Assembly (NCBI RefSeq): GCF_025244905.1
Contig: NZ_CP104285.1
Location: 4,340,001 to 4,404,000, forward strand
Length of the DNA stretch: 64,000 bases
Origin: Enterobacter mori
GTDB lineage: Bacteria; Pseudomonadota; Gammaproteobacteria; Enterobacterales; Enterobacteriaceae
Direction of reading: 5' to 3'
Positions 52,587 to 64,000 of the stretch are shown in pieces. The position numbers and the translations under genes are program-made. The number at the start of each line of letters is the position of its first letter. Positions within the stretch are counted from its first letter, which is position 1. Under the pieces are notes generated by a model that ran no database searches, was not told the origin of the DNA, and saw nothing but the letters and a program-made list of their open reading frames with translations.

Positions 52587-54668
52587 CTACCGCTTCTTAC
52601 CCACCGCCCTTCTGCGCTTGTCCAAATCCTTAATCAGCCTGTTCACCCCATCATCGGCAAACATCTTCTCAAGCGTTGTGGACAGCTTGCGACGCCAGTT
52701 CTTGTACTGATAGCTGGTGCCCGGGATGTTCACCGGCTCCGCCATATCAATCCAGTCTTCCGGTTGCAGGCCCAGCAGGGCGCTGTTGCTGTCAGCAATA
52801 TAACGCTGCAAACCACGGTTAAGCGTGGAGGTCATCGACATCAACGATGCCTTATGTCCGGCGCGTTTCGGCAGACAGCCCTGCTTGTGCAGCGCATCCA
52901 GCAGCCCCTGTTTGGAGAGTTCGCGATCCTGGTACAGGCCGCGCAGAACCTCTTCATCAGGATACAGTCCCAGCGTTTTACCGAGCGTCAGGTCGCCGCT
53001 TTCCCAATAGCCACGAAGCGTAGGAAGGTCATGCGTCGTCGCGACTGCCATTGACTGTTCAGGGTACGCTTTCGGCGCGCGGAAGGTTTTCTCATGGTCG
53101 TTTTCAAAATAGAGCACTTTATAGGAGTAGACGCCGCTGTCGCGGAGCTTGCTGACAATTTCCACCGGCACGGTACCGAGATCTTCACCGATCACCATGC
53201 ACTGATGACGCTTGCTTTCCAGCGCCAGGATCGACAGCAGATCGTCAACCGGGTACTGCACGTACGCTCCGTGATCGGCCGTTTCACCGTAAGGGATCCA
53301 CCACAGACGCAGCACGGACATCACGTGGTCGATACGCAGCGCCCCGCAGTTCTGCATGTTCGCGCGCAGCAGGTCGATAAACGGCTCGTAGGCGCGCGCC
53401 GCCATGACGTGCGGATCCATCGGCGGCAATCCCCAGTTCTGACCGAGCGGGCCAAGGATATCCGGAGGCGCGCCGACGGAGGCTTTCAGACAGTAAAGCT
53501 CGCGATCGCACCAGGTTTCCGCACCGCCTTCCGCCACGCCCACGGCCAGGTCACGATACAGACCGATCGGCATTTTATAGCCCTGGCTCACCTGCCAGCA
53601 GGCGGCAAACTGGCTGTACGCCAGCCACTGCAGCCACAGGTAGAAGTCCACTTCATCGGCATATTTTTTACAGAAGGCTTTCACTTCAGGCGTGTCGACG
53701 GACTGATACGCTTCCGGCCAGACCGGCCAGCCCCAGCGCATTTCGTCCTCTTTCACCTGATACGCGTGCAGCGCATCAAACGCCGCCTGCCAGTACAGGC
53801 TCTCGCCCTCCTGGGTGACAAACTGACGGAAGGCCGTCATCTGCTCGTCATCGCGCTTCGCAAAACCTTTCCATGCCAGACGCAGTGCCGCCATTTTCAA
53901 CGCGGTGACGGTGGCGTAGTCCACCCAGTCGGCGTCACGCGCCTGCTTCAGCGCATGCTGCGTGGTACTGAGGTTCCACCACGCCTGCGCCTCTTTGCTG
54001 TTTTTGAAGTCATCTAACGCGTTAACGTCGATGTAAATCACGTTCAGCCAGCGACGGGACGACGGGCTATACGGGCTGGCACTTTCCGGGTTCGCCGGAT
54101 AAAGCGCGTGGATCGGGTTGAGGCCGATGAACGCGCCGCCGCGCTCGCCCACATCCACCAGCATCTTTTTCAGGTCGCCAAAATCCCCGATGCCCCAGTT
54201 GTTGTCCGAACGCAGCGTATAGAGCTGCACGCAGGCGCCCCACAGCTTTTTACCTTCGAGCAACGCCTGCGGCTCGTAGCAGCGTTTTGGTGCGACGATC
54301 ACCCGACAGTGGAAACGCAGGTCATCCTGGGTGAGCGTTAAGGTGTGATAGCCCTCCGGCAGCTTCGCCGGAAGGTTAAGCGTTTTGCCACCGGTAGCGT
54401 GGCCTTTGTGCTGATGCCCCTCTTCGGTGGTGAGCAGCCAGCTAAACTCGCCGCGCCCCTCCACCGCCAGCGGCATCTTTTTGCCTGCGGTGAATACCTT
54501 CACGTTCGGCACTGGTGCAACCGACGCTTTCGCGTCGGCTTTGTGCATGGCATCCAGCAAACGTCTTTTGGTGTCGGCGCCAATAGACTGCGGTTTGCCG
54601 TGCGCATTGATGTAACTGAGGCTGATCCCCGCCGCCTGCGCGGCACTGTCCAGACGTTTACTCTCCAT
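52587..54668 (-). CDS. malQ: 4-alpha-glucanotransferase (amylomaltase)
   Basis: This 693-residue GH77 enzyme transfers maltosyl and longer units between maltodextrins, releasing glucose. Catalytic region motifs include ALRIDHVMSVLRLWWIPYG (nucleophile Asp), MVIGEDLGTVP (acid/base Glu) and ATTHDLPTLRGYWESGD. Length matches E. coli (694). It lies nine bases after malP in the malPQ operon, activated by MalT. Confidence 0.97.
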   Translation of the reverse strand: MESKRLDSAAQAAGISLSYINAHGKPQSIGADTKRRLLDAMHKADAKASVAPVPNVKVFTAGKKMPLAVEGRGEFSWLLTTEEGHQHKGHATGGKTLNLPAKLPEGYHTLTLTQDDLRFHCRVIVAPKRCYEPQALLEGKKLWGACVQLYTLRSDNNWGIGDFGDLKKMLVDVGERGGAFIGLNPIHALYPANPESASPYSPSSRRWLNVIYIDVNALDDFKNSKEAQAWWNLSTTQHALKQARDADWVDYATVTALKMAALRLAWKGFAKRDDEQMTAFRQFVTQEGESLYWQAAFDALHAYQVKEDEMRWGWPVWPEAYQSVDTPEVKAFCKKYADEVDFYLWLQWLAYSQFAACWQVSQGYKMPIGLYRDLAVGVAEGGAETWCDRELYCLKASVGAPPDILGPLGQNWGLPPMDPHVMAARAYEPFIDLLRANMQNCGALRIDHVMSVLRLWWIPYGETADHGAYVQYPVDDLLSILALESKRHQCMVIGEDLGTVPVEIVSKLRDSGVYSYKVLYFENDHEKTFRAPKAYPEQSMAVATTHDLPTLRGYWESGDLTLGKTLGLYPDEEVLRGLYQDRELSKQGLLDALHKQGCLPKRAGHKASLMSMTSTLNRGLQRYIADSNSALLGLQPEDWIDMAEPVNIPGTSYQYKNWRRKLSTTLEKMFADDGVNRLIKDLDKRRRAVGKKR

Positions 54669-54677
54669 CGCGCTTCC

Positions 54678-57071
54678 TTAGCGTTTTGCCTGCCAGATAC
54701 GGGCCTGATAATCACGGATTGAGCGGTCAGAGCTGAACATGCCGCAGCGGGCGGTGTTCAGGATGCACGCGCGGGTCCACGCTTCCTGGTCGCGATACAG
54801 CACGTCGACCTGTTTTTGCGCTTCAACGTAGGCAGTAAAGTCAGCCATTACCAGATACGGATCGCCGCCGTGTTTGTCCATGCTGTGCAGCATCTGGTCA
54901 AACGCGTGCTTGTCACCGCCGCTGTATTTGCCGCTTTCCAGCTCTTTCAGCACAGCATCCAGCACTTTGTCTTTCTTACGCCATTTCACCGGATCGTAGC
55001 CTTTGGCCTTGATGGCTTTCACCTCTTCCACGGTATGGCCAAAGATAAAGATGTTCTCTTCACCGACCTTCTCGGCGATTTCGACGTTTGCCCCGTCGAG
55101 CGTACCGACGGTCAGCGCGCCGTTCAACGCCAGCTTCATGTTGCCGGTGCCGGAGGCTTCTTTTCCTGCGGTTGAGATCTGCTCGGAGATATCCGCCGCC
55201 GGGATCAGCATTTCAGCCGCCGAGACGCAGTAGTCCGGCAGGAACACCACCTTCAGCTTGTCGCCCACTTTCGGATCGCTGTTGACAGCCTCCGCCACTT
55301 TGTTAATGGCGAGGATGATGTTTTTCGCCAGGTAGTAGCCCGGCGCCGCTTTCGCACCGAACAGGAACACGCGCGGCACGCGGTCGGCCTGCGGGTTCTC
55401 GCGGATCTCTTTATACAGCGCCAGAATGTGCAGCAGGTTCAGGTGCTGGCGTTTGTACTCGTGCAGACGTTTGATCTGGATATCGAAAATGGCATTCGGG
55501 TTGATCTCAATCCCGGTACGCACTTTCACGAACTCTGCCAGGCGAACCTTGTTCTCCAGCTTGATCGCACGGTACTGCTCGCGGAATTTCGCGTCGTCAG
55601 CCTGTTTTTCCAGATTGATGAGCTGGTCCAGATCGTTGGCCCACTCTTTCTTCAGGGTCTTGTCCAGCAGGCCAGCCAGCAGCGGGTTGCACTGCTTGAT
55701 CCAGCGACGCGGCGTGATGCCGTTGGTCACGTTGTGGAATTTGGTCGGCCACAGCTGGTGGTATTCCGGGAACAGATCTTTCACTACCAGATCCGAGTGC
55801 AGCGCCGCCACGCCGTTAACGGCAAAGCCGCTGACTACGCACATGTTCGCCATGCGCACCTGTTTGTCGTGAACCACCGCCAGCTTCGCCCAGACCGCTT
55901 TGTTGCCCGGCCAGGTTTTATCCACCAGGGTTTTAAACTGGTCGTTAATCTTGTTGATGATCTGCATATGACGCGGCAGCAGCGTTTTCACCAGCTTCTC
56001 ATCCCAGCACTCGAGCGCTTCCGGCATCAGGGTGTGGTTGGTGTAGGCAAAGGTACGGCTGGTGATGGCCCAGGCGTCGTCCCAGCTCAGCTGATGCTCG
56101 TCGATCAGCACGCGCAGCAGTTCCGGGATGGCAATGGTCGGGTGCGTGTCGTTGAGCTGAATCACTTCGAAGTCCGCCAGCTGCGCCAGCTTGCGGCCCG
56201 CCAGGTGATGGCGACGCAGAATGTCCGCCACGGAGCAGGCGCACTGGAAGTACTGCTGCATCAGGCGCAGCTTTTTACCCGCCAGGTGGTTGTCGTTCGG
56301 GTAGAGCACTTTCGTCAGCTTCTCGGCGTCGATACCCTGCTGCTCGGCGCGCAGGAAATCGCCGTCGTTGAATTTGGTCAGGTTAAACGGATGCGCATGC
56401 TTCGCCTGCCACAGGCGCAGCGGTTGCGCCACGCCGTTACGGTAGCCGAGCACCGGCAGATCCCAGGCTTCACCGGTAATGGTGAACGCCGGTTCCCAGA
56501 GCCCCTGCTTAGTGACTTTCCCGCCAATGCCGACCTGCACATCGAGCTGCGCGTTGTGGCGGAACCACGGGTAGGTGTTGCGATGCCAGTCATCCGGTGC
56601 TTCCATCTGATGCCCGTCGGCGAACGACTGACGGAACAGGCCATACTGATAGTTCAGGCCATAGCCAATCGCGGACTGACCAACGGTTGCCATAGAGTCA
56701 AGGAAGCAGGCCGCCAGACGACCCAGACCACCATTCCCCAGCGCCGGGTCAGTCTCTTCTTCCAGCAGGTCGGTCAGGTTTATGTCGTGTTCTTTCAGCA
56801 CATCGCCGACGTCCTGATACCAGCCGAGGTTCAGCAGGTTGTTGCCGGTCAGGCGGCCAATCAGGAATTCCATCGAGATGTAGTTCACGTGACGCTGGCC
56901 CTTAACAGGCTTCGCCACCGGTTGAGCATCCAGCTGCTCTGCGAGCGCACCGCTCACCGCCTGCCACCACTGGTGAGGCGTCATCTCGTTTGCAGCACGA
57001 AGGCCAAAACGCTGCCACTGACGCGTCAGGGCAGCCTGGAATTGAGCTTTGTTGAAAGTAGGCTGTGACAT
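54678..57071 (-). CDS. malP: Maltodextrin phosphorylase
   Basis: This 797-residue GT35 phosphorylase cleaves maltodextrins to glucose-1-phosphate. The PLP lysine lies in the conserved [20 protein letters not shown] segment near residue 640, and the [17 protein letters not shown] motif is near 110. The start at 57071 ([10 protein letters not shown]) matches E. coli MalP; an in-frame ATG eleven codons earlier lies in the leader. Length is identical to E. coli. Confidence 0.98.
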   Translation of the reverse strand: MSQPTFNKAQFQAALTRQWQRFGLRAANEMTPHQWWQAVSGALAEQLDAQPVAKPVKGQRHVNYISMEFLIGRLTGNNLLNLGWYQDVGDVLKEHDINLTDLLEEETDPALGNGGLGRLAACFLDSMATVGQSAIGYGLNYQYGLFRQSFADGHQMEAPDDWHRNTYPWFRHNAQLDVQVGIGGKVTKQGLWEPAFTITGEAWDLPVLGYRNGVAQPLRLWQAKHAHPFNLTKFNDGDFLRAEQQGIDAEKLTKVLYPNDNHLAGKKLRLMQQYFQCACSVADILRRHHLAGRKLAQLADFEVIQLNDTHPTIAIPELLRVLIDEHQLSWDDAWAITSRTFAYTNHTLMPEALECWDEKLVKTLLPRHMQIINKINDQFKTLVDKTWPGNKAVWAKLAVVHDKQVRMANMCVVSGFAVNGVAALHSDLVVKDLFPEYHQLWPTKFHNVTNGITPRRWIKQCNPLLAGLLDKTLKKEWANDLDQLINLEKQADDAKFREQYRAIKLENKVRLAEFVKVRTGIEINPNAIFDIQIKRLHEYKRQHLNLLHILALYKEIRENPQADRVPRVFLFGAKAAPGYYLAKNIILAINKVAEAVNSDPKVGDKLKVVFLPDYCVSAAEMLIPAADISEQISTAGKEASGTGNMKLALNGALTVGTLDGANVEIAEKVGEENIFIFGHTVEEVKAIKAKGYDPVKWRKKDKVLDAVLKELESGKYSGGDKHAFDQMLHSMDKHGGDPYLVMADFTAYVEAQKQVDVLYRDQEAWTRACILNTARCGMFSSDRSIRDYQARIWQAKR

Positions 57072-60351
<3,280 letters not shown>

Positions 60352-60365
60352 TTTTTTTCTCAAAT

Positions 60366-60398
60366 AAAAAGTGCGATAGCCTCGCACTTTTTATTTTT
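60366..60398 (+). terminator. malT rho-independent terminator
   Basis: AAAAAGTGCGA-tagcc-TCGCACTTTTTATTTTT, an 11-bp stem with a T-rich tail, lies 14 bases after the malT stop. It marks the end of the conserved backbone on this side. Confidence 0.92.
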
Positions 60399-60551
60399 AA
60401 TGAAAAAAACCATTCCCAGCAATTATAAATTAATCACAACGATCAATATTTAATATATTAAAATTCCGAAAACATTTCCTCGCCGTTGACTTTACCCCTC
60501 CGCAGAAACACTATCCCCTCATAAATACCCAGTGCGGTAGCCATATTTATT
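60399..60551 (+). promoter_or_regulatory. Upstream region of the Rhs cassette
   Basis: This 153-base AT-rich stretch separates malT from the cassette. TTGACT (60486-60491), 17 bases, then CACTAT (60509-60514) is a possible but weak promoter. There is no clear ribosome site before the ATG at 60552. No attachment site or direct repeat was recognised. Confidence 0.35.
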
Positions 60552-61313
60552 ATGAATATAAATAAGCCTTCTATTAATACTGAGATTACGTCATGGATTT
60601 CAGTAGATAAATGGATTCAGTCCCTCTCTTCTGGTTCTCTTTTTGCCATTCTGGCCAATACAAACGGCGCTCATGGCGTAAAAGCCTGGTATAAATATGA
60701 TGGTTCGGCGACGCCTTTTGGCCTCTACAGCAATACTCGTTATGCCGAATGGCGTGCTGTTATGCCTGTGCTGGTTCCCGTGGCACGGTACAGCCGCTTC
60801 CTCCTCTGGGTCGAAAAAGAGTCTGCAAATCATCGTGGCTGGGGCTGGCTGGGCAACTCATCGTTATCGACGGAGAAGATCGCTGCCCAGCTCCGAAACC
60901 TTATGCAGGTTAACATGCCTGAAGGCAATACCGTTTTCTTTCGCTACTGGGATGCCGGTTTTTTTTCGCATCATGTCAATTTTTATGGTGAAGAATGGGG
61001 AAAAATACTGCCCGCATTTTCTGATTACTGGCTGAATGGTAAGACACATCATCTCACAACGTCTCCAGAGAGCGTGCCGCAACACCGCTTCCCATTGTCA
61101 ATCCCTCAAAATTTAATTGATACAATGAATCATTCAAACAATATGCCATTCGTTTTAAATGCCCTGAAAGTAATAAGTGAGGTTTATCCTGAACGCATTT
61201 TAAACTGGCCAGAAAAACAACTTACGAGACGTTTAGGTCAATTGCTGACGCCAGAAGTGTGCAGCAAGAATGACTGGCTGAGTATTGTGATGTCAGAACT
61301 GGACAGGACATAA
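60552..61313 (+). CDS. DUF4123-type type VI secretion adaptor
   Basis: This 253-residue cytosolic protein has no signal peptide or membrane helix. Residues about 25-165 show the DUF4123 pattern: FAILANTNGAHGVKAW at the start, LLWVEKES and WGWLGNSSLS in the middle, then NTVFFRYWDAGFF (the family's RFYDP-type motif) and a final FSDYWLNG. DUF4123 proteins load effectors onto VgrG spikes in type VI secretion. The C-terminal 80 residues were not recognised. The gene leads a three-gene cassette with two bases to the next gene. It is AT-rich relative to neighbours, suggesting acquisition. Confidence 0.75.
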   Translation: MNINKPSINTEITSWISVDKWIQSLSSGSLFAILANTNGAHGVKAWYKYDGSATPFGLYSNTRYAEWRAVMPVLVPVARYSRFLLWVEKESANHRGWGWLGNSSLSTEKIAAQLRNLMQVNMPEGNTVFFRYWDAGFFSHHVNFYGEEWGKILPAFSDYWLNGKTHHLTTSPESVPQHRFPLSIPQNLIDTMNHSNNMPFVLNALKVISEVYPERILNWPEKQLTRRLGQLLTPEVCSKNDWLSIVMSELDRT

Positions 61314-61315
61314 AA

Positions 61316-62467
61316 ATGGCATACGGTTACACTTACCCTGGCTATTCCCCCTCGGGAAAGCTGATTTACATTACCGTTCCCTATTCACCCGAACATATTT
61401 TATCTGAAGCCAATGAGAAATTTCAAAGTGCGATTACTGATATCAAAAATTCGATAACTAACTACCGCTCAGATAATAAAAATCAATTTTGGGGTAGTCT
61501 GCTGGATATGGAGCAGCAGATAAAATCAGGTGATATGGTATTAACCACAGAAAATACAGAAAAGAAAAAAATCGGTTCCTGGATGGAATGCAGTAAAAAT
61601 ACGGGAAAAACGGTCACATTGACACATGCCTTTGAAGCCGCGAAATTTATTCCAATCCCAGACATGCAGTTTCAGATTTTAAAGTTTTCCGCAGAACAAA
61701 AAAAGAATGCAAATCCGGTACGCTATCGGGGAGCGTTTTTTCAGGATGTCAACGCTCTTGGTTTTCAGGAATGGCGGAGCATAAATATTAATGGAGGAAC
61801 ACCTGTAGGGTCTGTGCAGAAATTTGACGCACGGGGTCAAGCCATCCTGAACATTCCTGCCTGTGAAGCAGGTTATGAATTTGCGCTTGTGATTAACTCA
61901 GACATCAGCGATGAGATGATTAACCAGCTCGTGGAGTCTTATCGCAGCGTGGCCGATGCATGTGCAAGCTGGTTACAAACAACGTGGGACAATGAGCTAA
62001 ATCCGGCCTGGGAGGAATGGGCAAAAAATCCTAATCTGGATGGGGTTCAGGCCGTGTCTCATATTGTCACAGGGATGCTCAGCCAGATAATGGCACTGTA
62101 CGATACGGTAAAACTGATTTGGGACTGGATAACAAACTGTAATCTGGATGCGCTCAGTAAATATATTTCAGCAGAAGGTTTACAGGAACTTCAGAAGCAA
62201 ATCGAAAATGGCACAAAACAAATATCGGATACGCTTATGATGCTAAGCGATGAAATTCTTATCTACATCGTCGGTAAGACCTTACTGCACTTTATAAGCC
62301 TTCTCACTCCGCAACTGATTGTTGATACGATTGGAGAAGCATTTGGACAGATACTTATTATGGTGATCCTTAATTTAATTCTACCCGCAGGAATAATGAC
62401 ATATCTGGTTGACGGCCTGGACAACCTGAGCGGGTTTGCCACGACTTCTGATATTCCCAAAATATAA
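61316..62467 (+). CDS. Unrecognised protein with hydrophobic C-terminal segments
   Basis: I do not recognise this 383-residue protein. The N-terminus (MAYGYTYPGYSPSGK) is Tyr/Gly/Pro-rich and no signal peptide is visible. A central stretch (about 120-200) looks beta-rich, with RGAFFQDVNALGFQEW and GYEFALVINSD. Helical segments follow (about 205-310, including LWD/WITNCNL). Two strongly hydrophobic segments end it, about 314-331 and 346-365. No PAAR, VgrG or known toxin motif was seen. It starts two bases after the adaptor gene and ends 18 bases before the Rhs gene, so it is probably part of the effector complex. AT-rich composition points to acquisition. Confidence 0.6.
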   Translation: MAYGYTYPGYSPSGKLIYITVPYSPEHILSEANEKFQSAITDIKNSITNYRSDNKNQFWGSLLDMEQQIKSGDMVLTTENTEKKKIGSWMECSKNTGKTVTLTHAFEAAKFIPIPDMQFQILKFSAEQKKNANPVRYRGAFFQDVNALGFQEWRSININGGTPVGSVQKFDARGQAILNIPACEAGYEFALVINSDISDEMINQLVESYRSVADACASWLQTTWDNELNPAWEEWAKNPNLDGVQAVSHIVTGMLSQIMALYDTVKLIWDWITNCNLDALSKYISAEGLQELQKQIENGTKQISDTLMMLSDEILIYIVGKTLLHFISLLTPQLIVDTIGEAFGQILIMVILNLILPAGIMTYLVDGLDNLSGFATTSDIPKI

Positions 62468-62485
62468 TCCTCAAGGACAACAAAA

Positions 62486-64000
62486 ATGGCAAAAGGATTT
62501 CCATTTAAAATAAATTCCCTGCTCGATGATATACGTACAGCCCTCAAATCATCCCATCACCTGGAGATGACCGCCAGCATTCCGAACGCGGGTCATCTCA
62601 ATACAAAAAAAAGTTACAGCGCTGAACTAAGCAGGGATCCGGCACGCCCCGAAAACATCTCCTTTAACGCAGACTATCAGCACACCCACCAGACGGCACT
62701 CGGTATCGAAATAAAGCCGCACAACCAGTCCGGCAGGGGGCCGGATGGTAAAAACACGCCTCCTCATAAAGATACCCCCACCGATGGTGACCCGGTTTCG
62801 CTCCTGAACGGCGAAGAGCTGCTCGCCATTGAAGACGGCACACTCCCGGGCCTCCCCGCCTTTACCTGGCGACGCTTTTACCGCTCCACAGCCGCCGGCA
62901 TTAACGGTCCGCTCGGGCACGGCTGGACCCACAGCCTCGCGCATACGCTCACGTTTCATGGCGATACCGTGGAGTGGCGCGACGATGAGCACCGTACCAC
63001 CGTCTTTCCCCTGCCGGATGAGAGCGCCCCCCACATTCTGAACCTCACCGGTCGCGCCACGCTCGGCCCTGCCCGGGTAAACGGATTGCCCCTCCGGGAC
63101 GGCTATGCCCTGAGCAGAGGTAACGGCCTGGAGTATATTTTTATTCGCGACGGCGACACGGCCAGGCTGAGCGTGATTCAGGACCGGTACGGCAACCAGT
63201 TGCACGTGGGCTGTGACCCTTCCGGGCGGCTGGCCTCGCTCAGTAACAGCGCGGGCTGGCGGCTCGCCTTCGTGTACACCTCCGCGACCGCTCCGCTGAT
63301 ATCGGAAGTCAGACGTCAGTTCAATCGCAATAACGGCGAGGGCTGGCAGACGGAACATATCCTCGCCCGCTACGGCTACAGCGACAGCGGCCAGTTAATT
63401 TCCGTGCGCAATGTTTCTGACGAGACGGAGCATTACCGCTATCGTCCGGATAACGTGATTATCTCGCGCCGACTCGCCGGCGGCGCGGAGTTTCACTGGG
63501 AGTGGGAGGACGTCGACGGTCAGGCCCGCTGCACCCGGCAGTACGGCAACTTTGCGCAGCTGGATACGCGCTACGCTTACGACACCGCCGCCCGCCGCGT
63601 CACCCTGACCCGCGCCGACGGCTCGCAGCAAACCCATGAGCACAATGAAACCGGCCTGCAGACCCTTGAGGTCAGCGCCTCCGGGGCGCAAAAACAGTGG
63701 CGATATAATGAGGCCGGCCTGTGTACTGCCTTTATCAACGGTGAAGGCGACACCTCGCGCTATTTTTACAGCGAAACGGGTGAGCTGAACCTGGTCACGC
63801 TGCCGGACGGTCAGAGTGTGCGTTACGCCTGGCTGAACGGCGCGGTCGTCAGAAAACAGCAGGGGCACGGTCGTGACGCCCTGGTCTGGCAGTATCGGCG
63901 CAACGCCTGCGGGGACATCACGGAGGCCATCACCCCGGATGGCCTGAGCACCCGCTGGCAGTACTCCCCGCAGGGATGCATCACGCAGGTTATTCTTCCC
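62486..64000 (+). CDS. Rhs-repeat polymorphic toxin (partial)
   Basis: The ATG at 62486 follows AAGGA. The frame stays open for 505 codons to the right edge. Residues 1-100 are unassigned and carry no recognisable PAAR domain. From residue 102 (DPVSLLNGEELLAIEDGTLP) a DUF6531-like region begins, followed by YD/RHS repeats such as RYGNQLHVGCDPSGRLASL, RYAYDTAARRVTLTRADG and RYFYSETGELNLVTLPDG. Rhs proteins encapsulate a variable C-terminal toxin, which lies beyond the window with any immunity gene. The first 150 bases are AT-rich and the repeat core GC-rich, as in other rhs genes. The DUF4123 adaptor upstream suggests type VI delivery. Confidence 0.88.
   Translation, partial: MAKGFPFKINSLLDDIRTALKSSHHLEMTASIPNAGHLNTKKSYSAELSRDPARPENISFNADYQHTHQTALGIEIKPHNQSGRGPDGKNTPPHKDTPTDGDPVSLLNGEELLAIEDGTLPGLPAFTWRRFYRSTAAGINGPLGHGWTHSLAHTLTFHGDTVEWRDDEHRTTVFPLPDESAPHILNLTGRATLGPARVNGLPLRDGYALSRGNGLEYIFIRDGDTARLSVIQDRYGNQLHVGCDPSGRLASLSNSAGWRLAFVYTSATAPLISEVRRQFNRNNGEGWQTEHILARYGYSDSGQLISVRNVSDETEHYRYRPDNVIISRRLAGGAEFHWEWEDVDGQARCTRQYGNFAQLDTRYAYDTAARRVTLTRADGSQQTHEHNETGLQTLEVSASGAQKQWRYNEAGLCTAFINGEGDTSRYFYSETGELNLVTLPDGQSVRYAWLNGAVVRKQQGHGRDALVWQYRRNACGDITEAITPDGLSTRWQYSPQGCITQVILP

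Noticed and set aside
55428..57068. Long open frame opposite malP
   Set aside because: Antisense shadow of a conserved phosphorylase gene; no ribosome site and no family resemblance.
62627..63358. Open frame opposite the Rhs gene
   Set aside because: Complement of the GC-rich Rhs core, with no resemblance to known immunity proteins; an immunity gene would be expected after the Rhs C-terminus.

Overview
The window is a stretch of an enterobacterial chromosome, most like Enterobacter or a close relative such as Lelliottia or Leclercia. Almost every protein aligns by eye with its Escherichia coli counterpart, and the gene order matches the E. coli crp-malT segment (about 74-76 min). Four additions or losses set it apart: a malonate decarboxylase operon, an orphan cytosine deaminase, a missing nirC and an Rhs/DUF4123 cassette. 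The genus is inferred from protein similarity and malonate use. No rRNA, tRNA, CRISPR array or insertion sequence was found.

Layout. 1-3342 (minus): malonate decarboxylase genes mdcA-B-C-D, cut by the left edge. 3571-9288: yheT-yheU-prkB, yhfA, crp, yhfK. 9367-12532 (minus): argD, pabA, a yhfG-fic chimera, ppiA. 12811-20244: tsgA, codA (minus), nirB-nirD-cysG without nirC, and the lipoprotein gene yhfL. 20388-30337 (minus): trpS-gph-rpe-dam-damX-aroB-aroK and the hofMNOPQ DNA-uptake genes. 30458-40165: mrcA, nudE (minus), igaA-yrfG-hslR-hslO, pckA. 40327-50791: envZ-ompR (minus), greB, yhgF, feoABC, bioH (minus), gntX, nfuA. 51184-60351: gntT, malQ-malP (minus), malT. 60552-64000: a three-gene type VI secretion-associated cassette (DUF4123 adaptor, an unrecognised protein with hydrophobic C-terminal segments, and an Rhs polymorphic-toxin gene cut by the right edge).

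How the genes work together. Carbon control runs through the window: crp itself is here, and CRP-like sites lie before ppiA, pckA, malT and possibly mdcA. MalT activates malPQ from the shared 574-base region. FNR and NarL-type sites precede nirB, and cysG supplies its siroheme. Fur-like and FNR-like sites precede feoABC. OmpR-EnvZ, IgaA, MrcA and DamX serve the envelope.

Most unusual items: (1) the first 29 residues of the small antitoxin YhfG are joined in frame to the Fic catalytic region, with the antitoxin's inhibitory-helix motif kept in changed form; (2) the Rhs cassette after malT, in which the Rhs N-terminus has no recognisable PAAR domain; (3) nirC is absent and a NarL-like box lies before cysG; (4) two palindromic repeat families occupy every convergent gap that has room for one, and some copies also form terminators.
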